Shown: piece after piece, positions 52,186 to 60,791 of the stretch | Numbering within the stretch: position 1 is the stretch's first letter | Layout: the number at the start of each line of letters is the position of its first letter | Source: Nitrospiraceae bacterium | GTDB lineage: Bacteria; Nitrospirota; Nitrospiria; Nitrospirales; Nitrospiraceae | DNA: 64,000 nt | Assembly (NCBI GenBank): GCA_013140715.1 | Contig: JABFSG010000062.1 | Span: 1 to 64,000, forward strand | Direction of reading: 5' to 3' | Notes under the pieces: model-generated | What the model saw: the letters and a program-made list of their open reading frames with translations, nothing else | The model's database searches: none | What the model was told of the DNA's origin: nothing | Made by a program: the position numbers and the translations under genes

Positions 52186-52292
52186 GGCAGATAGGCCCCT
52201 CTCTACACCCCGGAAGGGCCTGTCTGCTCGGTGAGCCACAGAGACGGGTGACAAGAATAAGTTGGATTGTCGGCGGTGATGAGGAGGGCGAT

Positions 52293-52430
52293 ATGGAGCA
52301 GATGATCTTGAGTGCACTGGCAATAGGGGCGCTCTGTTGGGGCTTCCGTGTCATGCCATGGAAAACGGTAAAGGCACGTGTGCGCGTCGCCCAGGGCTTC
52401 TCGTTGCGTCGTTTTCGGCCACGGCGATGA
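52293..52430 (+). CDS. Very small membrane-type protein
   Basis: 45 residues from the ATG at 52293 with a strong ribosome site (GAGGAGGGCG). One hydrophobic stretch (MILSALAIGALCWGF) and a basic tail (KTVKARVRVAQGFSLRRF). A longer frame from 52020 exists only as an overlap with the zinc-ribbon gene. Family unknown. Confidence 0.5.
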   Translation: MEQMILSALAIGALCWGFRVMPWKTVKARVRVAQGFSLRRFRPRR

Positions 52431-52550
52431 CTGGATCGTCGAACGGAACAGGCCGATGAGGGGGAAGGCGGCGGCCTCGGACGGGCGATCCGCCAGAGAC
52501 GACGCACAGGGATCGCTGAGTCGCACGATTCTATACAGGAGGGTTCGGCC

Positions 52551-53138
52551 ATGATGAAATACGTGACAGGAATAGGTGCGACGGGGTTCATGCTTCTTGT
52601 CATACTGTCCAACCCCGGCGTCGCCGCGGCCCATGGCACAGCGAGCGGAGAAGACGACCCCTGCCTACGGCGGGTGGGGGAGAAGGTGGTGCATTTCAAC
52701 GCCTATCAGCCGCAGTACCAGTTGAAAGATCAATACTGCACGGACATTCCCAAAGAAGGCGAGACCTTCCTGGTCGTCGATCTCGTGGACCCGGCGTTGC
52801 GCAACGAGCCGATTGGGATGCGGATCATGAAGGGGAACGGGAGTACTGAGGCAGACGATCAGATTGTGGCAGATATTCGTCCGAGCACCCACCCAGACGG
52901 AATACTGAGAGGCGAAGTCAGGCTGGACGAGGGCCTGTATACCGTCACCATTGCGTCGGAGAAGCAGAATTTGATGAAGCGCCCACAGTATCTCTTGCGG
53001 GTGCATATGACCGATTATCAGAAGCTGGTGCGCACCGTGGCTCTCCCGCTACTGGGCATGCTGCTCATAGCCTGGTTCGGGTACAAGCTCATAGGATCGA
53101 AGTGGCTGTGGAGTCGGTGGGCAGGCCTCCGTTCGTAG
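52551..53138 (+). CDS. Exported protein with C-terminal membrane anchor
   Basis: 195 residues; ATG at 52551 or 52554, after ACAGGAGG. A signal peptide ends near GVAAAHG. The mature part has two conserved-looking cysteines (DDPCLRRVGEKVVHFNAYQ and KDQYCTDIPKEGE), a beta-rich domain, and a membrane helix at ~165-185 (LPLLGMLLIAWFGYKLIG) with the tail inside. A family is not assigned. It could be a periplasmic copper or redox-related protein, but the sequence does not prove it. Confidence 0.7.
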   Translation: MMKYVTGIGATGFMLLVILSNPGVAAAHGTASGEDDPCLRRVGEKVVHFNAYQPQYQLKDQYCTDIPKEGETFLVVDLVDPALRNEPIGMRIMKGNGSTEADDQIVADIRPSTHPDGILRGEVRLDEGLYTVTIASEKQNLMKRPQYLLRVHMTDYQKLVRTVALPLLGMLLIAWFGYKLIGSKWLWSRWAGLRS

Positions 53139-53236
53139 GAAGCCGGGCGCTCCGGCCCGTGATCATATGGTTTACAAATGAGAGAAGGTGCAGGCTTGTA
53201 GTTCTGATAATTATTACCCAGCAAAGGACAAAACCG

Positions 53237-53959
53237 ATGACATCAGCAAATCGTTATCTGACATCCTGGGAAGGTTTTTGGAGCACCTCGACCGGAGCAC
53301 CAGGCGAAATCTTTTGGGATGCCGATCCTGCTCATGCGGGCCAACAAGATTTGGCGCTGTTCAGAGGCGATGTGGACCGACAGCTCCCGTTGATCGATCT
53401 GGGGTGTGGCAACGGAACGCAAACGCGCTTTCTTGCGAATCACTTTCCTAGAGTGCTGGGGACGGAAATTTCGCCCGCCGCAGTCGAAATTGCCCGGACG
53501 AAGCATGCGGCCTCTAACGTCTCGTACCGGGTTCTTGATGTGCTTTCTCCTGATGCTGCTCAAGTCCTCCACGAGGAAATCGGTGATGCCAATGTCTACA
53601 TGCGGGCGGTGTTGCATCAACTGTCGCCCGCAGACCATGCGACGGCAATACAGAGTATCGAGCGGCTGCTTGGGAGAACGGGAGTATTGTATCTTGTCGA
53701 ACTATCGTCAGCGGCTGAGCCCTTCTTTGCCCAACTGATTACACAGTATGGACCACCTCCCGGCCTTGCACGGGTATTTGAGCATCAGATTACGCCAGGC
53801 ATGGTGAATGAAAACGACTTAGAGAGACTGTTTCCGCCGGATCGGTTTACGCTCATTCGCACCGGCAAGAGTCATATTCAGACGGTGCATACCCTCCCGA
53901 CGGGTGAAGTGGTGAAGGTACCGGCGTTTTATGCCCTCCTTCGGCAGCGGCAGAGCTAA
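53237..53959 (+). CDS. SAM-dependent methyltransferase
   Basis: 240 residues from the ATG at 53237; the frame upstream to 53102 overlaps the previous gene. Class I methyltransferase fold: LIDLGCGNGTQTRFLA (motif I, SAM-binding), VLGTEISPAAVEIA (motif II acidic residue) and VLYLVELSS. The substrate-binding C-terminal half is not recognised. Stands between the exported protein and the TetR-led efflux operon. Confidence 0.82.
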   Translation: MTSANRYLTSWEGFWSTSTGAPGEIFWDADPAHAGQQDLALFRGDVDRQLPLIDLGCGNGTQTRFLANHFPRVLGTEISPAAVEIARTKHAASNVSYRVLDVLSPDAAQVLHEEIGDANVYMRAVLHQLSPADHATAIQSIERLLGRTGVLYLVELSSAAEPFFAQLITQYGPPPGLARVFEHQITPGMVNENDLERLFPPDRFTLIRTGKSHIQTVHTLPTGEVVKVPAFYALLRQRQS

Positions 53960-54066
53960 GCACAGTTGCGGCCCGCTGAAAAGCTATGTGAATTCAGGCC
54001 ACATGCTCCGTGCCCAACTTCAAACTGATCTTGAGGAATTGAATGTACGCCGGAAGACATGAACTA

Positions 54067-54103
54067 ACCGACCGGACGGTTGACGCCAGACCGACCGGAC
54101 GGT
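54067..54103 (+). promoter_or_regulatory. Paired palindromic operators of the TetR-family gene
   Basis: ACCGACCGGACGGT occurs twice, at 54067-54080 and 54090-54103, centres 23 bp apart. Each fits the palindrome ACCG-W-CCGG-W-CGGT, a usual TetR-type operator form. The second copy ends 11 bp before the regulator ATG. They most likely bind the TetR protein encoded next, giving autorepression of the whole efflux operon. Confidence 0.75.
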
Positions 54104-54114
54104 ATCCTCAACCC

Positions 54115-54738
54115 ATGAAACGAACAACCTCGAAACTGCAAGACATGCTTCTCGATGCGACTGAAGCCGTGGTCGCCCGTCAGGGCATCGCCAACCTGAC
54201 GCTCGACGCCGTCGCCTCCGAGGCGCGCATGAGCAAAGGCGGCCTGCTGCATTACTTCCCATCGAAGGACCGGCTCGTCGAAGCGCTGGTCATTCGCACC
54301 GCCGAAGGCTGGCGATCCTGTTACACCGAAGCCTACGAGCGCTCGCCTGAAGGGCCTGGGCGCATGGCGCGCGCGCTTTTGGACCACTGCCTTTCGGACG
54401 CCAAGTGTTGGACGGAGGAACTGCGCCGCAGTTCCTCCGCGGTGTTCGCGGCGCTCGCTCAGAATCCCGCGTTGATCGAACCCATGCGAGCAGTCTACGC
54501 CGATCTCCACCGGCGCATCGCGCAGGATGGCTTGCCGCCAGGCGTCGCTGAAGCGGTCGCCGCCGCGATCGATGGGCTCTGGCTCGACTGGGTGCTGGGA
54601 ATCGTGCCTCTTGAACAAGACCGTGTCGTTCGAGTGCGCCGTGCGTTGGAAGACATGCTTGCCCGCGTGACAGAGGATTGCCGGTTGCCCAAGGCCAAGC
54701 GTACGCCAAGGAAGCGTTCAGGAAGGCGTCGCGTATGA
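54115..54738 (+). CDS. TetR-family repressor of the adjacent RND system
   Basis: 207 residues from the ATG at 54115. The N-terminal helix-turn-helix is LLDATEAVVARQGIANLTLDAVASEARMSKGGLLHYFPSKD in outline, typical of TetR. The ligand-binding part (about 60-185) and a basic tail (KAKRTPRKRSGRRRV) follow. The stop overlaps the adaptor ATG (ATGA). The region appears more GC-rich than the 45-49 kb stretch, hinting at separate acquisition. Confidence 0.9.
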   Translation: MKRTTSKLQDMLLDATEAVVARQGIANLTLDAVASEARMSKGGLLHYFPSKDRLVEALVIRTAEGWRSCYTEAYERSPEGPGRMARALLDHCLSDAKCWTEELRRSSSAVFAALAQNPALIEPMRAVYADLHRRIAQDGLPPGVAEAVAAAIDGLWLDWVLGIVPLEQDRVVRVRRALEDMLARVTEDCRLPKAKRTPRKRSGRRRV

Positions 54739-55865
54739 ACCGTCGGAGTTGGATCGGATCTTTTCTCCTGCTCGTCATGGTTGTGTCGGTCGGCGTAGGC
54801 CTGGCGGCTTGGAAGTATACGTCCATTCAGAAAGCCATCGCGGTTTCCATGAACCAGCCTGAGCCGAAGGAGTCGGTGACGATCGCCCTTGCGAGGGAGA
54901 TCGAACACCGTCAAATGGCCACATCCATCGGGACGGTTCTGGCGCTGCGATCCATTACCTTGCGTAACGAACTCCCCGGCACGGTTCGATATGTCAGTCT
55001 CACGCCCGGGCAAATCGTCGACACGGGCATGGTGCTCGTTGCACTCGATGTGTCGGTCGAAGAAGCAGAGCTGAAAGCGCAGGTAGCGCAGGCTGCTCTG
55101 GCGCGAACGGTGCTCGACCGCAGAAAGAACTTGAGTCATGACCGTGCCACGACCCAGGAAGAGGTGGATCGCGCGCGCGCGGACCTCGATATCGCGCTGG
55201 CTCAGATCGCGCGCACCAAGGCGATCATTGCCCGCAAGACCATTCGGGCGCCGTTCCACGCGCGAGTCGGCATGGCGGACCTGCACCTGGGCCAGTATCT
55301 GAACGAAGGCACCGAACTCACGACGCTGCAGGGTATCGACGACGCCGTGCATGTGGACTTCACCGTCGCGCAACAGGTCGCCGCCGGCCTGCGGGAAGGC
55401 GACAGCGTCGAGGTATCCACCGCCGGCCAATCGTCTCCAATCTCAGCTCAAATTGTCGCGGTGGACGCGAGGATCGATCCCACGACGCGCAACGCCGCGG
55501 TGCGCGCGAGAATTGAGGGCGCGGCCAACGCGCCGTCTCCCGGCGCTTCGGTGCGTGTTCGAGTGCCGGTCGGTTCTCCGCGCCAGGCGGTCGCCATTCC
55601 GGCGAGCGCTCTGCGAAAGGGTCCGGGCGGCGATCAGGTATTCGTGATCGAGTTGGACAAGAGCGGCAAGACGCGCGCGCACGTACGGCCGGTCGAGAGC
55701 GGCGCGATGCTCGGCGACGAAGTCATGATTCACGCCGGACTGTCTGCCGGCGAACAAGTAGCGGTCTCGGGGTCCTTCAAACTGCGAGAAGCCGCGCTGG
55801 TCGTCATCGCCGGCAGCCCCGAGGACGGGAGCGGATCGGGTCACGTGGTCGTCGGCGAGCGCTGA
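54735..55865 (+). CDS. RND periplasmic adaptor (TetR-controlled system)
   Basis: 376 residues from the ATG at 54735. Membrane anchor at residues ~7-27 (IGSFLLLVMVVSVGVGLAAW). Lipoyl halves ELPGTVRYVSLTPGQIVDTG and KTIRAPFHARVGMADLHLGQ flank a short alpha-hairpin (~105-160), then beta-barrel and membrane-proximal domains. Links the pump at 55898 to an outer-membrane channel, for which no gene follows in this operon, so it must borrow one. Confidence 0.9.
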   Translation: MNRRSWIGSFLLLVMVVSVGVGLAAWKYTSIQKAIAVSMNQPEPKESVTIALAREIEHRQMATSIGTVLALRSITLRNELPGTVRYVSLTPGQIVDTGMVLVALDVSVEEAELKAQVAQAALARTVLDRRKNLSHDRATTQEEVDRARADLDIALAQIARTKAIIARKTIRAPFHARVGMADLHLGQYLNEGTELTTLQGIDDAVHVDFTVAQQVAAGLREGDSVEVSTAGQSSPISAQIVAVDARIDPTTRNAAVRARIEGAANAPSPGASVRVRVPVGSPRQAVAIPASALRKGPGGDQVFVIELDKSGKTRAHVRPVESGAMLGDEVMIHAGLSAGEQVAVSGSFKLREAALVVIAGSPEDGSGSGHVVVGER

Positions 55866-55897
55866 GGGGCCGGAAAGAACAGGAGAAAGACATCTGC

Positions 55898-58800
55898 ATG
55901 CGCTCGTTCACCGACATCTTCATCAAACATCCGGTCCTGGCGATTGTCGTGAATCTCGTGATCCTGCTCGCGGGGTGGCGGGCGCTGACGACTCTGCCGT
56001 TGCAACAATATCCAAAGATCGAGAGTTCGTCCGTGATCATCACGACGGTGTACTACGGCGCCAGCGCCGAAACCGTCCGCGGCTTTCTCAGCACACCGAT
56101 CGAACGGGTCGTCTCCGCGATCGGCGGGGTCGATTATGTAGAGTCGACTAGCCGAGCCGGCGTCAGCACCGTCACGGTGCACTTGAAGCTGAACCACAGC
56201 AGCACGGCGGCTCTGGCCGAGGTCACGGCGCGATTACAACAAGTACGGTCCGAGCTGCCTGCGGAAGCCGAGCCGCCCGCGGTCGAGGTTCAACGAGCCG
56301 ATCGGCCATATGCGTCCTTCTATCTCAGCTTTGCCTCCACGGAACGTACGGTGCCGGCCGTCACGGATTGGCTGTTGCGTACACTACAGCCCCAGCTCTC
56401 GACGTTGCCCGGTGTCCAGCGGGTTACCTTCGAGGGCGGACGTCAGGTTGCCATGCGAATCTGGATCGACCCTGACCGCCTCGCTGCGCTCAATCTCTCG
56501 CCCGGAGATGTGCAGGCCGCTCTCAAGCGTAATAATTTCCTGGCGGCCGTCGGTCGAACGAAAGGCAACCTCGTACAGATCAACTTGCTGGCGAATACCG
56601 ACCTGCGCTCTGCCGCGGAGTTCGAAAACCTGATCGTCGCCGACCGGGGAGGCGCGATCGTACGGCTGAAAGACGTGGCCCAGGTCGAGCATGGGGCCGA
56701 AGAGGCCGACATGATTGCGAAGTACAACGGGAAAGAAGGTGTCTACCTTGGGATCTGGGCGCTGATCGGTTCGAACGAGATCGATGTCGCGCACCGGTTG
56801 CGCGATGAAATGGACCGTATCCGGCCAACGCTGCCGAAGGACATCGACATGCAGCTCGTCTGGGACGGCACGATGTTCATGCGGAACGCGCTGACAGAGA
56901 TCAGCAAGACGCTGGCGGAGACGATTTTGATTGTGGCGCTGGTCGTGTTTCTCTTTATGGGCTCGGTGCGCACCGCGCTGGTACCCCTCGTCGCGATGCC
57001 GGTGTCGCTGGTCGGAGCCGCGACGTTCATGTTCGCGTTCGGCTTCAGCCTCAATCTTTTGACATTGCTCGCGATCGTGTTGTCGGTCGGACTGGTCGTG
57101 GACGACGCGATCGTCGTCGTGGAGAACGTCGAGCGGCATGTGCGCCTGGGCAAGTCTCGGATCGAGGCGGCGCTGGCCGGCGCGCGCGAGTTGATCGGTC
57201 CGATCATTGCCATGACGATCACGCTGGCCGCGGTCTACACGCCGATCGGTTTCCAGGGCGGCTTGACCGGCTCGCTGTTCTTGGAGTTCGCGATGACGCT
57301 TGCCGTGGCGGTAGTCCTGTCGGGGATCGTGGCAGTCACGCTGTCGCCGGTCATGAGTTCGCGATTCGTGCATTCGCAGGGCAAGGAAGGCCGCATGACC
57401 GCCTTCGTCAACAACAGGTTTGAAGAGGTGCGCCGTGTCTACGCCTGGCTGCTCGACCGAGCGCTGGAGATGCGCTGGGCGGTCGTGGCGGCGTCACTGC
57501 TCATCATGATTTCGGTGTGGCCGTTGTACATGTTTTCTCGGCAAGAACTCGCTCCCGTTGAGGATCAAAGCCATATCAGCTTGTTTTTCGAAGCGTCGCC
57601 GGACTCCACGGTGGCCGCCACCAATCGCGAGCATTTGCAGGTTGTCAAAACCATCACGTCTTTTCCCGAGACGGAATTCACGTGGTCGCTGACGGCGGCA
57701 TGGGGTGGATTTGGAGGCCTGGTCGCGAAGGACTGGCACGGACGGGCACGCTCGACCGAGGAGATGTACGGCGAGGTATTCGGCGCCGTGTCGCAGGTCC
57801 CAGGCCTTCGCGTGTTCCCGCGCTTGGATCCGCCGCTGCCGACTCCCGGCCAGTATGACGTCGAACTGGTGCTGCAGAATGATGTGCCGCCCGAGCAGAT
57901 GCTCGAAACGGTCGGTGCCGTGCTCGGCGCCGGTTGGCAAAGCGGCAAGTTCTTGTATGTGGACACCGATCTCAAGATCGACCTCCCTGAGGCGCGTGTC
58001 GTGTTGGATCGTGAGCGTCTCGCCGATTTAGGGCTCGACCTGGCGGGGGTCGGCCGCGAACTTGGCACGCTCCTCGGCGGTGCATATGTCAACCGGTTCA
58101 ACTATTTCGACCGCAGCTACAAAGTCATTCCTCAGATCGGCGACAAGGACCGCGCAACGGTCGATCCGCTCCTCGATCTCAAAATCAAGACCCCGAGTGG
58201 CCAGCTTGTGCCGGTCTCGACGTTCACGCACATCGAAACGAGCACGGCGCCGCGCACGCTGAACCGCTTCCAGCAGCGCAACGCGGTGCGAATCTTCGGC
58301 GGCGTCAGGCCGGGTATCACCAAAGAAGAAGGGCTGCGCGTCCTCGAAACCGCAGCCGCTGCAGCAAACGGATCCGGTATCGCCATCGACTACGCGGGCG
58401 AGTCACGACAGATCCGTCACGAGGGATCTGCGCTTGTCGTGACGCTTGGATTCGCCGTCGTGCTCATCTATCTGGTGCTCGCAGCGCAGTTCCAGAGCTT
58501 CCGCGACCCGCTGATCGTCCTGGTCGGCTCGGTCCCGCTCGCGATTTCGGGAGCGCTGATATTCAGCTTCCTGGACCTGACTACGATCAACATCTACTCC
58601 CAGGTCGGGCTGATTACATTGGTGGGGCTGATCGCCAAGAACGGCATCCTCATTGTGGAATTTGCCAACACGCTGCAGGCTCGAGGACTTTCGAAGGCCG
58701 CCGCGTTGCGCGAGGCGTCGTTGACGCGGCTGCGACCGGTACTGATGACATCGGCGGCCACCGTCTTTGGCCACCTTCCTCTGGTGCTGGCTTCGGGACC

Positions 58801-59008
58801 GGGGGCCGCTGCCCGCAACAGCATCGGCATGGTGCTGGTCACCGGCATGACCGTGGGCACGGTGTTCACACTGTTCGTTGTGCCGGTGTTCTACTCGCTG
58901 ATCGCGGCCCAGCACCAGCCGAGCCCGGCGTATGAAGATCATGAGCACAACGAGCTGCTGACGGAAACGAACGGTCGGTCGTTTGACCAGACAGTTTCCG
59001 CTGGTTGA
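55898..59008 (+). CDS. RND multidrug-type efflux pump
   Basis: 1036 residues with standard HAE1-type layout. The fourth-helix relay reads GLVVDDAIVVVENVERH, with both aspartates, and the tenth helix GLIAKNGILIVEFAN, with the lysine, so the proton pathway is complete. Two large periplasmic loops are at ~35-330 and ~555-860. The gene follows the adaptor after 32 bp, with AACAGGAG before the ATG. No channel gene follows; a STAS gene comes after ~250 bp without a coding region. Confidence 0.93.
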   Translation: MRSFTDIFIKHPVLAIVVNLVILLAGWRALTTLPLQQYPKIESSSVIITTVYYGASAETVRGFLSTPIERVVSAIGGVDYVESTSRAGVSTVTVHLKLNHSSTAALAEVTARLQQVRSELPAEAEPPAVEVQRADRPYASFYLSFASTERTVPAVTDWLLRTLQPQLSTLPGVQRVTFEGGRQVAMRIWIDPDRLAALNLSPGDVQAALKRNNFLAAVGRTKGNLVQINLLANTDLRSAAEFENLIVADRGGAIVRLKDVAQVEHGAEEADMIAKYNGKEGVYLGIWALIGSNEIDVAHRLRDEMDRIRPTLPKDIDMQLVWDGTMFMRNALTEISKTLAETILIVALVVFLFMGSVRTALVPLVAMPVSLVGAATFMFAFGFSLNLLTLLAIVLSVGLVVDDAIVVVENVERHVRLGKSRIEAALAGARELIGPIIAMTITLAAVYTPIGFQGGLTGSLFLEFAMTLAVAVVLSGIVAVTLSPVMSSRFVHSQGKEGRMTAFVNNRFEEVRRVYAWLLDRALEMRWAVVAASLLIMISVWPLYMFSRQELAPVEDQSHISLFFEASPDSTVAATNREHLQVVKTITSFPETEFTWSLTAAWGGFGGLVAKDWHGRARSTEEMYGEVFGAVSQVPGLRVFPRLDPPLPTPGQYDVELVLQNDVPPEQMLETVGAVLGAGWQSGKFLYVDTDLKIDLPEARVVLDRERLADLGLDLAGVGRELGTLLGGAYVNRFNYFDRSYKVIPQIGDKDRATVDPLLDLKIKTPSGQLVPVSTFTHIETSTAPRTLNRFQQRNAVRIFGGVRPGITKEEGLRVLETAAAAANGSGIAIDYAGESRQIRHEGSALVVTLGFAVVLIYLVLAAQFQSFRDPLIVLVGSVPLAISGALIFSFLDLTTINIYSQVGLITLVGLIAKNGILIVEFANTLQARGLSKAAALREASLTRLRPVLMTSAATVFGHLPLVLASGPGAAARNSIGMVLVTGMTVGTVFTLFVVPVFYSLIAAQHQPSPAYEDHEHNELLTETNGRSFDQTVSAG

Positions 59009-59100
59009 ACGGTTGCCCTGCGCCGCTTTACGTTTAGAAATTTGTCTTGGCAGCCCATTCTGTAGTCTACTTCTTTATCTCCTGCCGATGGTTCGTCGTG

Positions 59101-59130
59101 TGCCGGGATATCGGCAGAACGTCCTCGGCA
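59101..59130 (+). repeat. 30-bp hairpin-bearing repeat, copy 2
   Basis: Differs from 51706-51735 at only two positions. TGCCG/CGGCA stem with the same GGATAT loop. Located 93 bp after the stop of the RND gene, again downstream of a coding region. Confidence 0.65.
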
Positions 59131-59254
59131 GTTAGATATGTCTACTAGATGGGGCTTAAACCCTTTACCGAAATAACAATGGGTTATAAAAATAGACTCG
59201 ATCGTGGCTGCTGGAATGCCCCTTGCGCTTCCATACAAGCAAAGTAGAGAATCC

Positions 59255-59551
59255 ATGCTGAAAATAACAACACTGATTCATGCAGAATCGACAACCTTCA
59301 AGCTTGAGGGACGTCTCGCGGGACCTTGGGTGCAGGAGCTTGAGCGGTGTTGGGACTCTATCGTCGGCACGATGACGACCCACCCTCTGATTGTAGACCT
59401 CTCAGCCGTGACCTATGTTGATTCAGATGGAAAAGATCTGCTGAAGAAAGTCCATCGACAAGGGGCCAAACTTGTCGCGTCCGGTTGTCTGACAAGCTGT
59501 ATTGTAAATGAGATTGTGCAAGTGACTCGAAGGGCTGAACGGGCGAAGTGA
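59255..59551 (+). CDS. STAS-domain protein
   Basis: 98 residues from the ATG at 59255. FKLEGRLAGPWVQELERCWD and LIVDLSAVTYVDSDGKDLLKKVHRQGAKL in outline are the STAS fold. At the site of the phosphorylated serine in SpoIIAA-type antagonists (D-S-S-G) the sequence is D-S-D-G, so it cannot be switched there. It ends four bases before the adaptor gene, suggesting a link with the third efflux system. Partner unknown. Confidence 0.8.
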   Translation: MLKITTLIHAESTTFKLEGRLAGPWVQELERCWDSIVGTMTTHPLIVDLSAVTYVDSDGKDLLKKVHRQGAKLVASGCLTSCIVNEIVQVTRRAERAK

Positions 59552-59555
59552 CCGG

Positions 59556-60791
59556 ATGATTTCAGAAGAACGATTGATGGCACACATGATGACACAGAAT
59601 CGAATACACGGACTTACGTTCAGCGTGATCAGTTTTCTGCTCGTTCTCGGCCTTATCGGGCTAGCTGGCTGCAAACAAGAGGCGGGTTCTACGCCGGCGC
59701 CTCCCATCCCGGAGGTGCCGGTGGTGACGGTGTCGTCTGGCACGATGCCGGATGAACCGGAGTTCATCGGTCAAACCGAAGCGTCGCGACCGGTCGAAAT
59801 CCGCTCACAGGTGACCGGCATCCTCAAAGAGCGTTTTTTTGCGGAGGGGCGTGATGTCAAGCAAGGCGACCGGCTCTATCAAATCGATCCGATTCCATTC
59901 AAAGCGGCCATGAGCAGCGCCCATGCCAGGGTGGCGCAGGCGGAGGCGCGGCTGGTGCAAGCCAAGCAAAATTTTGCTCGCGTGAAACCGCTGCTGGCGG
60001 AACAGGCGGTCAGCCAAAAAGATGTGGACGATGCGGTGGCGGAGGAATTGGCTGCCAGGGCGGCGCTGGAGGGAGCCAAGGGCGATCGGGTGAAGGCCAA
60101 GTTCGATCTCGACAACACGCTTATCATGGCGCCTATCAGCGGTCGGATCGAGCGGAGTCGGCTCTACGAAGGGCGCCTCATCTCCGCGCAGACCGATCTA
60201 CTGACCACGATCCATCAGTTAGACCCCATGTATGTGAATGCGAGCGCCCCGGAAGCGTTTGTCCTCAAACGTTTCCGAGACCGCGCGACTCATCGAATCC
60301 AAGGCGCGACACTCTACGAACTGCGCGGTGTCATCACATTTACGGACGGCAGCACCTATGCCCATGAAGGCAAGTTTGATTTGCTCGAAGTCGGCGTGCG
60401 CTCGGCCACCGGCACCAGGGATTTTCGCGTGATCTTCCCGAATCCGGATAGCGTCCTGTTCCCAGGACAGTTTGTGAAAGTCCGAATTTTGGGCGCCGTG
60501 AGAACCGACGTCATCCTGGTTCCTCAGAGCGCAGTCCAGCAAGGACCCAAGGGACCCATCGTCTTTGTCGTCGGCCCCGACAATAAGGTAGAGATCCGCC
60601 CTGTTAGGGCCACGTCCTGGCGCGGCAACCAGTGGTCCATCGAAGACGGGTTACGTGAGGGAGAGCGGGTGATCGTGGCAGGATTCCATATGATCGCGCC
60701 GGGCGCGCCGGTGAAAACCGTTCCGTATCCTCAATCCGACCCAGCCGCCTCCGGCCAGCCGGCAGATGCGAAGCCGGAGCAGGCAAAGTGA
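59556..60791 (+). CDS. AcrA-type lipoprotein adaptor of RND system
   Basis: 411 residues; ATG at 59556, with further in-frame ATGs at 59577 and 59586. Lipobox LIGLAGC is followed by a proline-rich linker, lipoyl halves (EIRSQVTGILKERFFAEGRD and NTLIMAPISGRIERSRLYEG), an alpha-hairpin (~120-175) with AEQAVSQKDVDDA, and beta-barrel and C-terminal parts (LVPQSAVQQGPKGPIVFVV), close to AcrA/MexA. The stop overlaps the pump ATG by 4 bp. Confidence 0.93.
   Translation: MISEERLMAHMMTQNRIHGLTFSVISFLLVLGLIGLAGCKQEAGSTPAPPIPEVPVVTVSSGTMPDEPEFIGQTEASRPVEIRSQVTGILKERFFAEGRDVKQGDRLYQIDPIPFKAAMSSAHARVAQAEARLVQAKQNFARVKPLLAEQAVSQKDVDDAVAEELAARAALEGAKGDRVKAKFDLDNTLIMAPISGRIERSRLYEGRLISAQTDLLTTIHQLDPMYVNASAPEAFVLKRFRDRATHRIQGATLYELRGVITFTDGSTYAHEGKFDLLEVGVRSATGTRDFRVIFPNPDSVLFPGQFVKVRILGAVRTDVILVPQSAVQQGPKGPIVFVVGPDNKVEIRPVRATSWRGNQWSIEDGLREGERVIVAGFHMIAPGAPVKTVPYPQSDPAASGQPADAKPEQAK

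Noticed and set aside
52020-52292. Upstream part of the frame that ends in the 45-residue protein
   Set aside because: Lies across the zinc-ribbon gene in another frame; only the part after the ribosome site at 52281 is credible.
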